Below are positions 25,435 through 35,159 of a stretch of DNA of 64,000 nucleotides, piece by piece. The DNA comes from Chelativorans salis (lineage in GTDB: Bacteria; Pseudomonadota; Alphaproteobacteria; Rhizobiales; Rhizobiaceae), in the NCBI RefSeq assembly GCF_025336525.1, contig NZ_JAOCZP010000003.1, forward strand, positions 1-64,000. The letters run 5' to 3'. Numbering within the stretch: the first letter of the stretch is position 1; every line of letters begins with the position of its first letter. The position numbers and the translations under genes were made by a program. The notes beneath the pieces were generated by a model that saw only the letters and a list, made by a program, of their open reading frames with translations, was not told the DNA's origin and ran no database searches.

Positions 25435-27270
25435 ATGTTTCGCGCAATTCTGATCCCGGCACTCGTCACCGTCCTGGCGCTCGGTGGCGCCGCGCATGCC
25501 GATGAAGCCCCCGCCCATGGCATTGCCATGAACGGCGAGCCGGCGCTTCCTGCCGATTTCACGCATTTTCCCTATGCCAACCCGCAAGCGCCGAAAGGCG
25601 GCACGATCACCTATTGCGTGGTCGGCTCCTTCGATAACCTTAACCCCTTTATCCTGAGGAGCATGCGCACCACGGCGCGCGGCGTCATCGATTCCATCTT
25701 CGGCAACCTCGTTTTCGAGCCGCTGATGCGCCGCAGCGGCGCCGAACCCTTCTCGCTCTACGGGCTTCTGGCCGAGTCAGTCGAGATGGATGACGAGCGG
25801 ACCTACGCGGAGTTCCATATCGATCCGGAGGCCAAATGGTCCGACGGCGAGCCGGTGACGCCCGAGGACGTGATCTTCACCTACCAGACCTTCGCCGAAA
25901 AGGGCCGCCCGCCCTACAGCAGCCGCATGGACCGCATCGAGAAAATCGAGAAGACGGGCGAACGCAGCGTGCGCTTCACCTTCAACGAACAGGCCGACCG
26001 CGAATTTCCGCTCATCGTCGCCCTGACGCCGGTCATCCCGGCGCATGCCTTCGACCGCGAGACCTTCGACCAGGCGACGCTCAAGCCGGTGATCGGCAGC
26101 GGCCCCTACACCATTGAAACGGTAAAGCCCGGCGAGCGCATCGTCTTTCAGCGCAACCAGGACTACTGGGGTGAGGACGTTCCCTCCATGCGCGGCTTTG
26201 CCAACTACGACCGCATCAACATCGATTATTTCCTCAACGGCAACGCCCAGTTCGAGGCCTTCAAGAAGGGGCTGTGCTCGGCCTATGCCGGTGCCCAGTA
26301 TACAGGCCTCGAACCGAGCCAGATCGACCGTGATTTCGACTTTCCGGCGGCCACCAACGGCGATGTCGTCGTCAAATCCTTCGAAACGAAGATCCCTCCG
26401 GTCGTCACCGGCTTCGTCTTCAACACACGCCGCGAGAAATTCGCCGATCCCACGGTCCGGCGGGCGCTGTCGATGCTCTATGATTTCGGCTGGGTGAACG
26501 CCAACATGTTCGACGGCGAGTATCAGCGAACGCTGAGCTATTGGCAGGGCTCGCAGCTGTCGGCTCTCGGCAACCCGGCGAACGACGTCGAGAAGGAACT
26601 GCTCGAACCCTATGCCGACAAGGTTTTGCCGGCGGTGATGGACGGTACCTACGGCAAGGGCGCGAACGAAGCCACCGGGATCGACCGCGATACCATGCGC
26701 CAGGCGCTGAGCATGCTGCAGGAGGCCGGCTACCGGATGGAAGGGGGCGTGCTGAAGAACGCCGACGGTACGCCGCTTTCCTTCGAGATCCTCATCGTCT
26801 CCTCCGAGCAGGAGCGCTTCGCGGCAGTCTTCCAGCGCACGCTGCGCCGGCTGGGCATCGACGTGTCGCTGCGCTTGCTCGACGATTCGCAGATCCAGCA
26901 GCGCAAGCAGACCTTCGATTTCGACATGATCATCGCCCCCGTCGGCTTTTCCGGCTCGCTGTCGCCGGGCATCGAGCAGATCGGCCGCTGGGGCTCGTCC
27001 TCTGCCAAAGCCGAAGGCTCGTTCAACCTCGCCGGCGTCTCCGATCCGGCGGTTGACGCGATGATCGACGCCATGCTGAATGCGGGCGACGAGGAAACCT
27101 ATGTCGCCGCAGTGCGCGCCCTTGATCGCCTGCTCATTTCCGGCGCCTATATGGTGCCCATGCAGCACTACACCGATGAGTGGATCGCCTACTGGAACTA
27201 TCTGGAACATCCCGAAACGGCGCCCGACAACGGCTATGATCTCTTCGCCTGGTGGCGCAAACCGGAATAG
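25435..27270 (+). CDS. Family 5 (peptide/oligopeptide-type) ABC substrate-binding protein
   Basis: A 611-residue periplasmic binding protein. The signal peptide MFRAILIPALVTVLALGGA is cleaved near AHA. The family 5 fold is recognised by YANPQAPKGGTITYCVVGSFDNLNPF, the domain marker KWSDGEPVTPEDVIFTYQTF and RNQDYWGEDVP. The layout resembles the YejA subgroup, which imports oligopeptides such as microcin C in other bacteria. No permease or ATPase genes adjoin it, so it is an orphan. GAGG precedes the ATG at 25435; an earlier in-frame start lacks a signal peptide at its N terminus. A palindromic repeat follows. Confidence 0.9.
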   Translation: MFRAILIPALVTVLALGGAAHADEAPAHGIAMNGEPALPADFTHFPYANPQAPKGGTITYCVVGSFDNLNPFILRSMRTTARGVIDSIFGNLVFEPLMRRSGAEPFSLYGLLAESVEMDDERTYAEFHIDPEAKWSDGEPVTPEDVIFTYQTFAEKGRPPYSSRMDRIEKIEKTGERSVRFTFNEQADREFPLIVALTPVIPAHAFDRETFDQATLKPVIGSGPYTIETVKPGERIVFQRNQDYWGEDVPSMRGFANYDRINIDYFLNGNAQFEAFKKGLCSAYAGAQYTGLEPSQIDRDFDFPAATNGDVVVKSFETKIPPVVTGFVFNTRREKFADPTVRRALSMLYDFGWVNANMFDGEYQRTLSYWQGSQLSALGNPANDVEKELLEPYADKVLPAVMDGTYGKGANEATGIDRDTMRQALSMLQEAGYRMEGGVLKNADGTPLSFEILIVSSEQERFAAVFQRTLRRLGIDVSLRLLDDSQIQQRKQTFDFDMIIAPVGFSGSLSPGIEQIGRWGSSSAKAEGSFNLAGVSDPAVDAMIDAMLNAGDEETYVAAVRALDRLLISGAYMVPMQHYTDEWIAYWNYLEHPETAPDNGYDLFAWWRKPE

Positions 27271-27365
27271 AGCAATTCCAGGAAAAGTGGAAACCGGTTT
27301 TCCGTCCGGAATTGCGAAAGAGCTAGATCGGATCATCGATCCCGCGAAACGACGATCCGATCTAG
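27271..27365. repeat. Two-hairpin intergenic repeat, copy A
   Basis: First hairpin: gcaattcc (27272-27279) pairs with ggaattgc (27308-27315), and inside it ggaaaa pairs with ttttcc. Second hairpin: agatcggatc (27325-27334) pairs with gatccgatct (27354-27363). A stretch of about 40 nt (27270-27311) matches copy B at 50338-50439 almost exactly on the opposite strand. It fills the space between the binding-protein and FrnE-like genes. Confidence 0.8.
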
Positions 27366-27377
27366 AGTGAGAGAAAC

Positions 27378-28061
27378 GTGAGCGAAACCAGTGATATCGC
27401 CGTCGACGTCGTCTCCGACGTCGTGTGCCCGTGGTGTTATGTCGGCCAGCGTAACCTGCAATCCGCCCTCGACCGGTTGAAGGGGTTCGGCGTAGCAGTC
27501 CGCTGGCGCCCCTATCAGCTCGACCCGACAATCCCGCCCGAAGGCCGCGGCCGGCAGGAGTACCTCATCACCAAATTCGGCGATCCGGCGCGTATCGAGG
27601 CCATGCACGACCGCCTGCGTGAAATCGGTGCGGCGGCCGGCATCGCCTTCGACTTCGAGGCGATAAAGGTCTCGCCCAACACGCTCGACGCCCATCGCCT
27701 CATCCGCTGGGCGGCGACCGCCGGCGAGGATGTGCAGAACGGCCTCGTGCGCCGGCTCTTCCAGCTCTATTTCGAGGAAGGCGCCAATATCGGGGACCAC
27801 GCGGTGCTTTTGGATGCCGCGCGCGAGGCGGGCATGGATGCCCCGCTGGTCGAGACATTGCTCCCTACGCCCGCCGACCGCACGGAAGTCGAAGCCGAAA
27901 TCGCCACCGCCTCCCGCATGGGCGTCACCGGCGTCCCCTGCTTCCTCCTCGAAGGCCGCTACGCCCTCATGGGCGCCCAGCCTCCGGAGACGCTGGCCGA
28001 CGCGATCGGCAAGGTTGCCGAGGCAAAGGCGCGTGGGGAGCTGGATGAGGCGCCGGAGTAG
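27378..28061 (+). CDS. DsbA-family oxidoreductase (FrnE-like)
   Basis: A 227-residue cytoplasmic thioredoxin-fold protein of the FrnE / 2-hydroxychromene-isomerase-like subfamily. The redox motif CPWC occupies residues 17-20, directly after the first beta strand, and the cis-Pro region is GVTGVPCFLLEGRYALMGAQ, with an extra Cys after the Pro. It has no signal peptide, which separates it from the exported DsbA at 47157. It starts with a GTG, with gagagaa upstream. Relatives act as disulfide isomerases or dithiol oxidases under oxidative stress, but the partner is unknown. Confidence 0.9.
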   Translation: MSETSDIAVDVVSDVVCPWCYVGQRNLQSALDRLKGFGVAVRWRPYQLDPTIPPEGRGRQEYLITKFGDPARIEAMHDRLREIGAAAGIAFDFEAIKVSPNTLDAHRLIRWAATAGEDVQNGLVRRLFQLYFEEGANIGDHAVLLDAAREAGMDAPLVETLLPTPADRTEVEAEIATASRMGVTGVPCFLLEGRYALMGAQPPETLADAIGKVAEAKARGELDEAPE

Positions 28062-28396
28062 GCAGCGGGCGCCGGGCAAAAGCTTCGCCCATCATACTCC
28101 CCGCGCCGTCGGCGCCGCCCCCTGTTGCAAGTGTCGGGACAGCAGCCGGCGGGGCGCGTTGCGCGCGCCTTAAAATTAATAGAGTAGCTCGGACAACGCG
28201 CCCCGCTTCCCACGTTCTTTGACATAGCCCGGCTTCGGCAGAAGCCGGCAACGGATAAGCGTGTCCTCGCCAGGGAAGGCGCGATGCAGATGCGTCCCCT
28301 ACTGAGCTCGTCGAAGGAGCGGGAAGGGGTAAGGGGTAGAGGTCGTGGCGACGCGCGCCGAAGGGCTCAAGATCACACAACAAACGCCCCCGGCGC
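28062..28396. other. Convergent intergenic region
   Basis: A 335-nt gap between the FrnE-like gene and the end of mfd. No gene is supported. A weak hairpin, ggcgcg (28153-28158) with cgcgcc (28164-28169), is followed by ttaaaatt and could terminate the FrnE-like transcript. Nothing else was recognised. Confidence 0.45.
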
Positions 28397-31300
28397 TCAA
28401 GCCGCTTGTCTCTCCGCCAGCCGCACCAACTGCGTCATGATCGTCGCCGCCCCGGAAAGCCGCTTTTCCGCCGTCGGCCAATCGCGGATGAAGAGCACGC
28501 TCTGGTCCGGCCGGATCTTCGCGAGCTGCCCCTGCTCGCCGATGAAGCGCACCAGTTCGGTCGGCGCGGCGAAATTCTGGTTGCGGAAGGCGATCACCAC
28601 GCCCTTCGGCCCGGCATCGAGCTTCTCCACATTGGCGCGCCGGCACAGCGCCTTGATGAAGACGATCTTCAAGAGATGCTGCACTTCTTCCGGCAGCGGA
28701 CCGAAACGGTCGATCAGTTCGGCACCGAAGCCGTCAATTTCCTCCGGCGTCTCCAATTCGCCGAGCCGCCGGTAGAGCCCGAGGCGGAGCTGCAGGTCGG
28801 GCACGTAGTGTTCGGGGATCATCACTGCCGTGCCGACGGTGATCTGCGGCGACCAGCCGGTATCGGCCGCCTCGCCGGTGCCGCGCAGCTCGGCCACCGC
28901 CTCCTCCAGCATCTGCTGGTAGAGCTCGTAGCCCACCTCTTTGATGTGGCCGGACTGCTCCTCGCCCAGAAGGTTGCCGGCGCCGCGGATGTCGAGATCG
29001 TGGCTGGCGAGCTGGAAGCCGGCGCCTAGCGTGTCGAGCGACTGCAGCACCTTCAGCCGCCGCTCCGCCGTCGGCGTCAGCGTCTTGTTCGCCGGCAGGG
29101 TGAACAGCGAATAGGCACGCACCTTGGAGCGGCCGACGCGGCCGCGCAGCTGGTAGAGTTGCGCCAGGCCGAACATGTCTGAGCGGTGGACGATCAGCGT
29201 GTTGGCGGTCGGGATATCGAGACCGGATTCGACAATGGTCGTGGACAAAAGCACGTCGTACTGCCCGTCGTAGAACGCGTTCATGATGTCGTCGAGCTCG
29301 CCCGGCGCAAGCTGCCCGTGGGCGGTCGCCACCTTCAGTTCCGGTACCTGCTCGGCCAGGAACTCGCGCACCTCGGCAAGATCGGAGATGCGCGGCACGA
29401 CGTAGAAGCTTTGCCCGCCCCGATAGCGCTCGCGCAAAAGCGTCTCGCGGATCACCAGCGGGTCGAAGGGCGAGATGAAGGTGCGCACGGCCATGCGGTC
29501 GACCGGCGGCGTGGCGATCAGCGACAATTCACGCACCCCCGTCAGCGCCAGCTGCAGCGTGCGCGGGATGGGCGTTGCCGAAAGGGTGAGCACATGTACA
29601 TCCGACTTCAGCTCCTTCAGCCGCTCCTTGTGCTTGACCCCGAAATGCTGCTCCTCGTCGATGATGAGAAGGCCGAGGTTCTTGAAGCTGACCGAGGCGC
29701 CGAGCAGCGCGTGCGTGCCCACGACGATATCCACCGTGCCGTCGGCAATGCCCTTCTTGGTCTCGGAAAGCTCCTTCGAACCGACCAGCCGCGAGGCCTG
29801 GCGCACACGCACCGGCAGCCCGGCGAAGCGTTCACGGAAGGTCTTGTAGTGCTGGCGCGCCAGAAGCGTCGTCGGCACGACCACGGCCACCTGAAACCCC
29901 TCCATCGCGGCGATGAATGCCGCCCGCAGCGCAACCTCGGTCTTGCCGAAGCCGACATCGCCGCACACCAGCCGGTCCATCGGCCGCCCGGAGCTCAAGT
30001 CCTCGAGAATGGCGTCGATGGCGTTCTGCTGGTCGTCGGTCTCGTCATAGGGGAAGCGGGCCGCGAACTCGCCGTAGAGCCCATCGGGCGGAAGGAGCTT
30101 GGCGCCTGGCCGCATCTGCCGCGCAGCGGCAAGCTGGATAAGTTGGCCGGCCATCTCCAGCAAGCGCTTCTTGAGCTTGGCCTTGCGCGACTGCCAGGCA
30201 ACACCGCCCAGCTTGTCGAGCACCGTTTCCGCCGCATCGGAGCCGTAACGCGACAGAAGCTCGATGTTTTCCACCGGCAGGAACAGCCGGTCGTCCCCGG
30301 CGTAGCGCAGTTCCAGGCACTCGTGCGGAGCGCCCGCCGCTTCGATTGTCCTGAGCCCGATGAAGCGGCCGATGCCGTGGTCGGCATGGACGACGATATC
30401 ACCCGCTGAAAGCGCGTTGACCTCGGAGATAAAATCGGCCGCCTTCTTACGGCGGGTGGAGCGGCGCACGAGGCGGTCGCCCAGGATGTCCTGCTCGGCG
30501 ACGACAGCAAAGCGCCCCGTCTCGAAGCCCGTCTCCAACGGCAGCACACCGAGGCCGGCCTGCCCCTTCGGCAACCCGGCAAGACCGCCCAGGTTCTCGA
30601 CGCGGACCACATTGCCCAGTCCATGCTCGGCGAGGATCTGGCCGAGCCGCTCCGCCGAACCCTCACTCCAGCCGGCGATCAGCACATGCTTCCCCCCTGC
30701 CCTGAGGCTCCCGACGTGCTTCACCACATGGTCGAAGACGTTGGCGTTGGGGTCGGCGCGTTCCTCGGCGAAGTTGTGTCCGGCATGCGAGCCCGCATGC
30801 ACCACCTTTCCGCCCCCGTCCTCGGGCGTCGCAAAAGGGGTGAAACGGACGAGGCCCCGCGCTTCGGCAGCCTGCGTCACCTCGTCGGTATCGAGATAGA
30901 GCTTTTCCGGCTCCACCGGCTTATAGGGCACGGCTTCGCCCAGCCCCTCCCCCGATGCCTGCCGCAGGCGCGCATCGTAGTGGTCGAGGATCAGCGCATG
31001 GCGCTCGCCGAGCGCCTCCTTCGCCAGATGGTCGAAGACGATCGGTGCATCCGGCAGATAGTCGAACAAGGTCTCCAGCCGGTTGTGGAAAAGCGGTAGC
31101 CAGTGCTCCATGCCGGCAAAGCGCCGGCCTTCGGAAACGGCCGCATAAAGCGCGTCGTCGCGCGACGGCGCGCCGAATGCCTCGATATAGCTGCGGCGGA
31201 AGCGGCTGATCGTCTCCGGTGTCAGCGTCACCTCGCTCATCGCCTGCAGCGACATCCCGTCGCGCTGCCCCGTCGTGCGCTGGCTTGCCACGTCGAAGGC

Positions 31301-31903
31301 GCGCACCGATTCCAGCGTATCGCCGAAGAAGTCGAGCCTGAGCGCCTCCTCCCAGCCCGGTGCGAAGAGATCGAGGATACCACCGCGCACGGCGAACTGG
31401 CCCACATCGCGCACCGTCGGCACGCGCTCAAAGCCGCCCTTTTCGAGCCGCCCGATCAGCACTTCCATGTCCACCTGGTTGCCGGGCCTGGCGCGAAAAC
31501 CTTGTGCCTCAATGTGCTCGGCCGGCGGCATGCGCTGCAGGAGCGCGTTGGCGCTGACCAGCACCACGGCGCGGTGCGGCTGGCGCTTGAGCGCGGCCAT
31601 GGCCGACAGCGCGTCGAGTCGGCGCGCGGCGGCATCCGTGCCTGGTGAGACGCGGTCATACGGCAGGCAGTCCCAGGCCGGCAGTTCGAGCAGCGGCAGG
31701 CCGGGAGCGGCAAAGCGCAGCGCCTCGGCGACCGCCGGCAGGCGCTGTCCGTCGCGCAGCACGAAGACGAGCGGCCCGTCCGGCGCGATCTCGGCCGATA
31801 TCTGCGCCAGCGCGAAGGCTTCGAAACCGTCGGCAACGCCATCCACGGTTACGGGACCGGTTCGGCCGCGGGCAACGCCGATGGGATCGATCAGGTCTGT
31901 CAT
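28397..31903 (-). CDS. mfd: Transcription-repair coupling factor
   Basis: A 1168-residue DNA translocase that removes RNA polymerase stalled at lesions and recruits the UvrA/B excision machinery. The N-terminal UvrB-like homology region is followed by the RNA-polymerase-interacting domain. The helicase core has Walker A GDVGFGKTEVALRAA near residue 645, DEEQHFGVKHKERLK as motif II, and RecG-like TRG motifs (YQLRGRVGRSKVRAYS). The C-terminal domain is complete. The ATG at 31901-31903 gives the usual length; an upstream frame reaches into sdhE and is rejected. It lies 13 nt after sdhE on the same strand. Confidence 0.96.
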   Translation of the reverse strand: MTDLIDPIGVARGRTGPVTVDGVADGFEAFALAQISAEIAPDGPLVFVLRDGQRLPAVAEALRFAAPGLPLLELPAWDCLPYDRVSPGTDAAARRLDALSAMAALKRQPHRAVVLVSANALLQRMPPAEHIEAQGFRARPGNQVDMEVLIGRLEKGGFERVPTVRDVGQFAVRGGILDLFAPGWEEALRLDFFGDTLESVRAFDVASQRTTGQRDGMSLQAMSEVTLTPETISRFRRSYIEAFGAPSRDDALYAAVSEGRRFAGMEHWLPLFHNRLETLFDYLPDAPIVFDHLAKEALGERHALILDHYDARLRQASGEGLGEAVPYKPVEPEKLYLDTDEVTQAAEARGLVRFTPFATPEDGGGKVVHAGSHAGHNFAEERADPNANVFDHVVKHVGSLRAGGKHVLIAGWSEGSAERLGQILAEHGLGNVVRVENLGGLAGLPKGQAGLGVLPLETGFETGRFAVVAEQDILGDRLVRRSTRRKKAADFISEVNALSAGDIVVHADHGIGRFIGLRTIEAAGAPHECLELRYAGDDRLFLPVENIELLSRYGSDAAETVLDKLGGVAWQSRKAKLKKRLLEMAGQLIQLAAARQMRPGAKLLPPDGLYGEFAARFPYDETDDQQNAIDAILEDLSSGRPMDRLVCGDVGFGKTEVALRAAFIAAMEGFQVAVVVPTTLLARQHYKTFRERFAGLPVRVRQASRLVGSKELSETKKGIADGTVDIVVGTHALLGASVSFKNLGLLIIDEEQHFGVKHKERLKELKSDVHVLTLSATPIPRTLQLALTGVRELSLIATPPVDRMAVRTFISPFDPLVIRETLLRERYRGGQSFYVVPRISDLAEVREFLAEQVPELKVATAHGQLAPGELDDIMNAFYDGQYDVLLSTTIVESGLDIPTANTLIVHRSDMFGLAQLYQLRGRVGRSKVRAYSLFTLPANKTLTPTAERRLKVLQSLDTLGAGFQLASHDLDIRGAGNLLGEEQSGHIKEVGYELYQQMLEEAVAELRGTGEAADTGWSPQITVGTAVMIPEHYVPDLQLRLGLYRRLGELETPEEIDGFGAELIDRFGPLPEEVQHLLKIVFIKALCRRANVEKLDAGPKGVVIAFRNQNFAAPTELVRFIGEQGQLAKIRPDQSVLFIRDWPTAEKRLSGAATIMTQLVRLAERQAA

Positions 31904-31916
31904 TTTTCGGGCCGTA

Positions 31917-32207
31917 TCAGGTGGTGGGCGGCGCCGCGCAGGAGGCGCGCAGCCGCGCGAAGAGTTCGGTGTTGTAAGGCGTGGGCACTGCCTTCTCCCC
32001 CGTGACCCAGGGCAGAAGCGTATTGTCCGGAACCTCCAGAAGCGCCTCGAACGCCTCCAGTTCGGCGTCCGACAGCGCGCCGATATGCCGGTCGGCAAAG
32101 CCGCCCAGCACCAGGTCCATCTCGCGCATGCCGCGCCGCCACGCGCGAACGAGCGCGCGGCGCCGGCGCGGATCGAGGTCGGCGCTGGAGCGGGTGGTTC
32201 CGGTCAT
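31917..32207 (-). CDS. sdhE: Succinate dehydrogenase assembly factor SdhE (YgfY family)
   Basis: A 96-residue small helical protein that promotes covalent FAD attachment to the SdhA flavoprotein. The signature RGxxE is RGMRE at residues 25-29, within WRRGMREMDLVLGGFAD. The following acidic helix SDAELEAFEALLEVPDNTLLPWV is typical of the family. It is co-transcribed with mfd, which fits known alphaproteobacterial order, and is divergent from recG. Confidence 0.92.
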   Translation of the reverse strand: MTGTTRSSADLDPRRRRALVRAWRRGMREMDLVLGGFADRHIGALSDAELEAFEALLEVPDNTLLPWVTGEKAVPTPYNTELFARLRASCAAPPTT

Positions 32208-32299
32208 CGTCGTGCCTTTCGGTCTGCGAGGCGCATATAGCGTGTGACAACGGCGCTGTCAGCCTTGCGCGGCTCCTTTTGTTCCATAAGCTGACATTC

Positions 32300-34408
32300 A
32301 TGCGCCCCTCGCTTCTCGATCCGCTGTTTGCGCCGGCAACGAGCCTCGAAGGCGTCGGTGACAAGGTCGCCGGCCTCATCGCTAATGTCGTGCCGGCCGA
32401 TCTTACCTCGCGCCCGTTGCGCGTTGGCGACCTACTGTTCGTGCTGTCGCATTCGCTCATCGACCGCACGAATCGCCCCGGCGTGGCTCTTGCACCGCAG
32501 GGGGCGATCGTCACGCTGGCGCTCACGGTGGACCGCCACCAGCCCGCGCCACGCGGCAAGAAGAATATGCCTTACCGCGTCTTCGCCTTCGACGACACGG
32601 GCGAAATCGCCCTCACCTTCTTCCATGCCCACCAGGCTTATCTGGAGCGGCAGCTTCCGGTGGGGGCGGAGGTACTGGTCTCCGGCCGCATGGAATGGTT
32701 CAACGGCCGGCCCTCAATGGTCCACCCGGACTATATCGTGCCCGCGGCGGAGGCCGAGGCGCTACCCCCGCTGGAGCCGGTCTACCCGCTCACGGCGGGA
32801 CTGTCCGCCAGGGTCTTGCGCCGCACCATCGGCAAGGCGCTCGACCGCCTGCCGGATCTGCCAGAGTGGCAGGACACATCGCTGCGGGAACGCCTCACCC
32901 TGCCGTCGTTCCGTGCAGCGCTGCAAACCCTGCATGATCCGCAACGTATTGATGACATCTCGCCCGAGGGTCCCGCATGGCGCCGCATCGCCTATGACGA
33001 GTTCCTGGCCGCCCAGCTTTCGCTGGCGCTCGTGCGTGCCCGCACACGCAAGCTCGCCGGCCGGCCGCTCACCGGCGATGGTGCGGTCACTGCGCGCATC
33101 AAGGCGGCCCTGCCCTATACGCTCACCCCCTCCCAGGAACAGGCCGTCGCCGATATCCATACCGATCTGGCGCACGAGCAGCGCATGCTGCGCCTACTTC
33201 AAGGCGATGTCGGCGCCGGCAAGACCGTGGTGGCCCTGCTCGCCATGGCGCGCGCGGCCGAGGCCGGCGGGCAGTCGGCGCTAATGGCGCCGACTGAATT
33301 GCTTGCCCGCCAGCACTTGGCGACGATCGCACCGCTGGCCGAGGCGGCGGGGCTGAAGGCTGCGCTGCTCACCGGCCGCGAGAAAGGCCGCGAGCGGCAG
33401 GCCGTGCTCGACGGCCTTGCCTCAGGCGGGATCAGCTTCGTCGTCGGCACCCACGCGCTGTTCCAGGAAACGGTGCATTTCCGCGATCTGGTGCTGGCGG
33501 TGATCGACGAGCAGCACCGCTTCGGCGTCCACCAGCGGCTCGCCATCAGCGCCAAGGGTGACGCGCCGGACATGCTGGTCATGACAGCGACCCCGATCCC
33601 GCGCACGCTGGTGCTTTCGGCTTTCGGCGACATGGACGTCTCCCGCCTCACGGAAAAACCCGCCGGCCGCAAACCCATCCGCACCGTCACCATGCCGACG
33701 GACCGGCTGGACGAACTGGTGGAGCGGCTGCGAAACGCCATTGCGGAGGGCCAGAAGGTTTATTGGATATGCCCGTTGGTGGAGGAATCCGAAGCCATTG
33801 AACTCACCTCAGCCGAGGATCGCTTCACGGCTCTCAAGCGCGTGTTCGGCGAGACGGTCGGCCTCGTCCACGGCCGCCTGGGAGCGCGTGAGAAGGACGA
33901 GGCCATGCGTGCCTTCAAGGAAGGCGCCACACGCATTCTCGTCGGCACCACGGTGGTCGAAGTGGGTGTCGACGTGCCCGACGCCACCATCATCGTCATC
34001 GAGCATGCAGAACGCTTTGGCCTCGCACAGCTTCATCAGCTGCGCGGCCGCGTCGGGCGCGGGGAGCAAGCCTCCTCTTGCGTGCTCCTCTACAAACCAC
34101 CCCTCAGCGAGACCGCCAAGCGCCGGCTCGCCATCCTCCGCGAGACAGAGGACGGGTTTCTCATCGCCGAAGAAGATCTGAAGTTGCGCGGCGAAGGCGA
34201 CCTTCTGGGCACTCGGCAGTCCGGCTCTCCGGGCTTTCAGGTCGCCCGTCTGGAGTTCCATGCAGAGCTTCTGGTGACCGCGCGTGACGATGCGCGGCTG
34301 GTGCTTTCGCGCGATCCGGAGCTAGCCTCCGAGCGTGGCAAGGCGCTGCGCGTGCTGCTTTACCTCTTCGGCAAGGATGAGGCAGTGCGCCTGTTGCGCG
34401 CTGGCTGA
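32300..34408 (+). CDS. recG: ATP-dependent DNA helicase RecG
   Basis: A 702-residue superfamily 2 helicase that remodels stalled replication forks and Holliday junctions. The N-terminal OB-fold wedge domain covers about residues 1-190. Walker A GDVGAGKTVVALLAM begins near residue 302, followed by the DExH motif VIDEQHRFGVHQR and TATPIPRTL. The C-terminal TRG region is LHQLRGRVGRGEQ. The ATG at 32300 is preferred over a TTG 7 codons earlier. No strong ribosome binding site was seen. Its 3' end overlaps the convergent DUF502 gene by 49 nt. Confidence 0.96.
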   Translation: MRPSLLDPLFAPATSLEGVGDKVAGLIANVVPADLTSRPLRVGDLLFVLSHSLIDRTNRPGVALAPQGAIVTLALTVDRHQPAPRGKKNMPYRVFAFDDTGEIALTFFHAHQAYLERQLPVGAEVLVSGRMEWFNGRPSMVHPDYIVPAAEAEALPPLEPVYPLTAGLSARVLRRTIGKALDRLPDLPEWQDTSLRERLTLPSFRAALQTLHDPQRIDDISPEGPAWRRIAYDEFLAAQLSLALVRARTRKLAGRPLTGDGAVTARIKAALPYTLTPSQEQAVADIHTDLAHEQRMLRLLQGDVGAGKTVVALLAMARAAEAGGQSALMAPTELLARQHLATIAPLAEAAGLKAALLTGREKGRERQAVLDGLASGGISFVVGTHALFQETVHFRDLVLAVIDEQHRFGVHQRLAISAKGDAPDMLVMTATPIPRTLVLSAFGDMDVSRLTEKPAGRKPIRTVTMPTDRLDELVERLRNAIAEGQKVYWICPLVEESEAIELTSAEDRFTALKRVFGETVGLVHGRLGAREKDEAMRAFKEGATRILVGTTVVEVGVDVPDATIIVIEHAERFGLAQLHQLRGRVGRGEQASSCVLLYKPPLSETAKRRLAILRETEDGFLIAEEDLKLRGEGDLLGTRQSGSPGFQVARLEFHAELLVTARDDARLVLSRDPELASERGKALRVLLYLFGKDEAVRLLRAG

Positions 34409-35061
34409 GCGGCAAGAGCCTCCTCTGCCAACTCCTGCGTACGGCGCTCGTATTCCGGTGAGACCAGGCCGGCGGAAATCACCAGCTTGGCGCCGTCCTC
34501 CACCGTCATGTCGAGCTCAATGACGTCGTCTTTCGGCACGAAGAGAAGGTAGCCGGAGGTCGGGTTGGGCGTCGTCGGCAGGAAGACGGCAATAGATGGA
34601 TCTTCTTCGCCGTTGGTATGCCGCCGCACCTCACCGCGCGCCTCGGTGGCGATAAAGACGAGCGCCCACAATCCCTTGCGCGGATATTCGATGAGGCCGA
34701 CCTTCTTGAAGGTCTCGGAACGCTCCGAAAGCACTGTCTCCAGAATTTGCTTGAGGCCCCGATAAACGCTGCGCACGAGCGGCATGCGGCCGAGGAAATA
34801 TTCCCCGTAGGAGACGATGGTGCGGCCGATGATATTGGCCGTCATAAAGCCAACCAACGTGATGAGGATCAGCGCCACGATGAGCCCGAAACCGGGTACA
34901 GCGAAAGGCAGATAGGTATCGGGGTTATAGCGGGCGGGAATATAGGGCTTCACCCACGAATCGACCCAGCCAACGAAGGACCAGGCGAGATATGCCGTGA
35001 TCGCCAGCGGCGCGGTGACGATGAAGCCCGTCAAAAAATAATTGCGCAGGCGGGTAATCAC
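34360..35061 (-). CDS. DUF502 membrane protein
   Basis: A 233-residue protein with two N-terminal transmembrane helices (FLTGFIVTAPLAITAYLAW at about 9-27 and FGLIVALILITLVGFMTANI at about 57-76) and a cytoplasmic domain. The DUF502 landmarks are VRSVYRGLKQILETVLSE and FLPTTPNPTSGYLLFVP. Function is unknown; some homologues are linked to membrane homeostasis. It starts at a GTG preceded by GAGGTCC. Its 3' end overlaps recG by 49 nt, and it is followed upstream by glmS on the same strand. Confidence 0.88.
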   Translation of the reverse strand: MITRLRNYFLTGFIVTAPLAITAYLAWSFVGWVDSWVKPYIPARYNPDTYLPFAVPGFGLIVALILITLVGFMTANIIGRTIVSYGEYFLGRMPLVRSVYRGLKQILETVLSERSETFKKVGLIEYPRKGLWALVFIATEARGEVRRHTNGEEDPSIAVFLPTTPNPTSGYLLFVPKDDVIELDMTVEDGAKLVISAGLVSPEYERRTQELAEEALAAQPARNRRTASSLPKR

Positions 35062-35159
35062 CGGGCAGGACCTCGAACCACGAATGATCGGAAAAGAAGG
35101 CGCGACACTGGCGAAGATTAGCCGAGGAAGGCTATCTCCGTCCAGATAGATTGCGCTGC

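Noticed and set aside
25777-27531. A 584-codon minus-strand open frame opposite the family 5 binding protein
   Set aside because: The sense strand encodes a well-conserved binding protein with signal peptide and ribosome binding site; the antisense frame begins within a repeat element.
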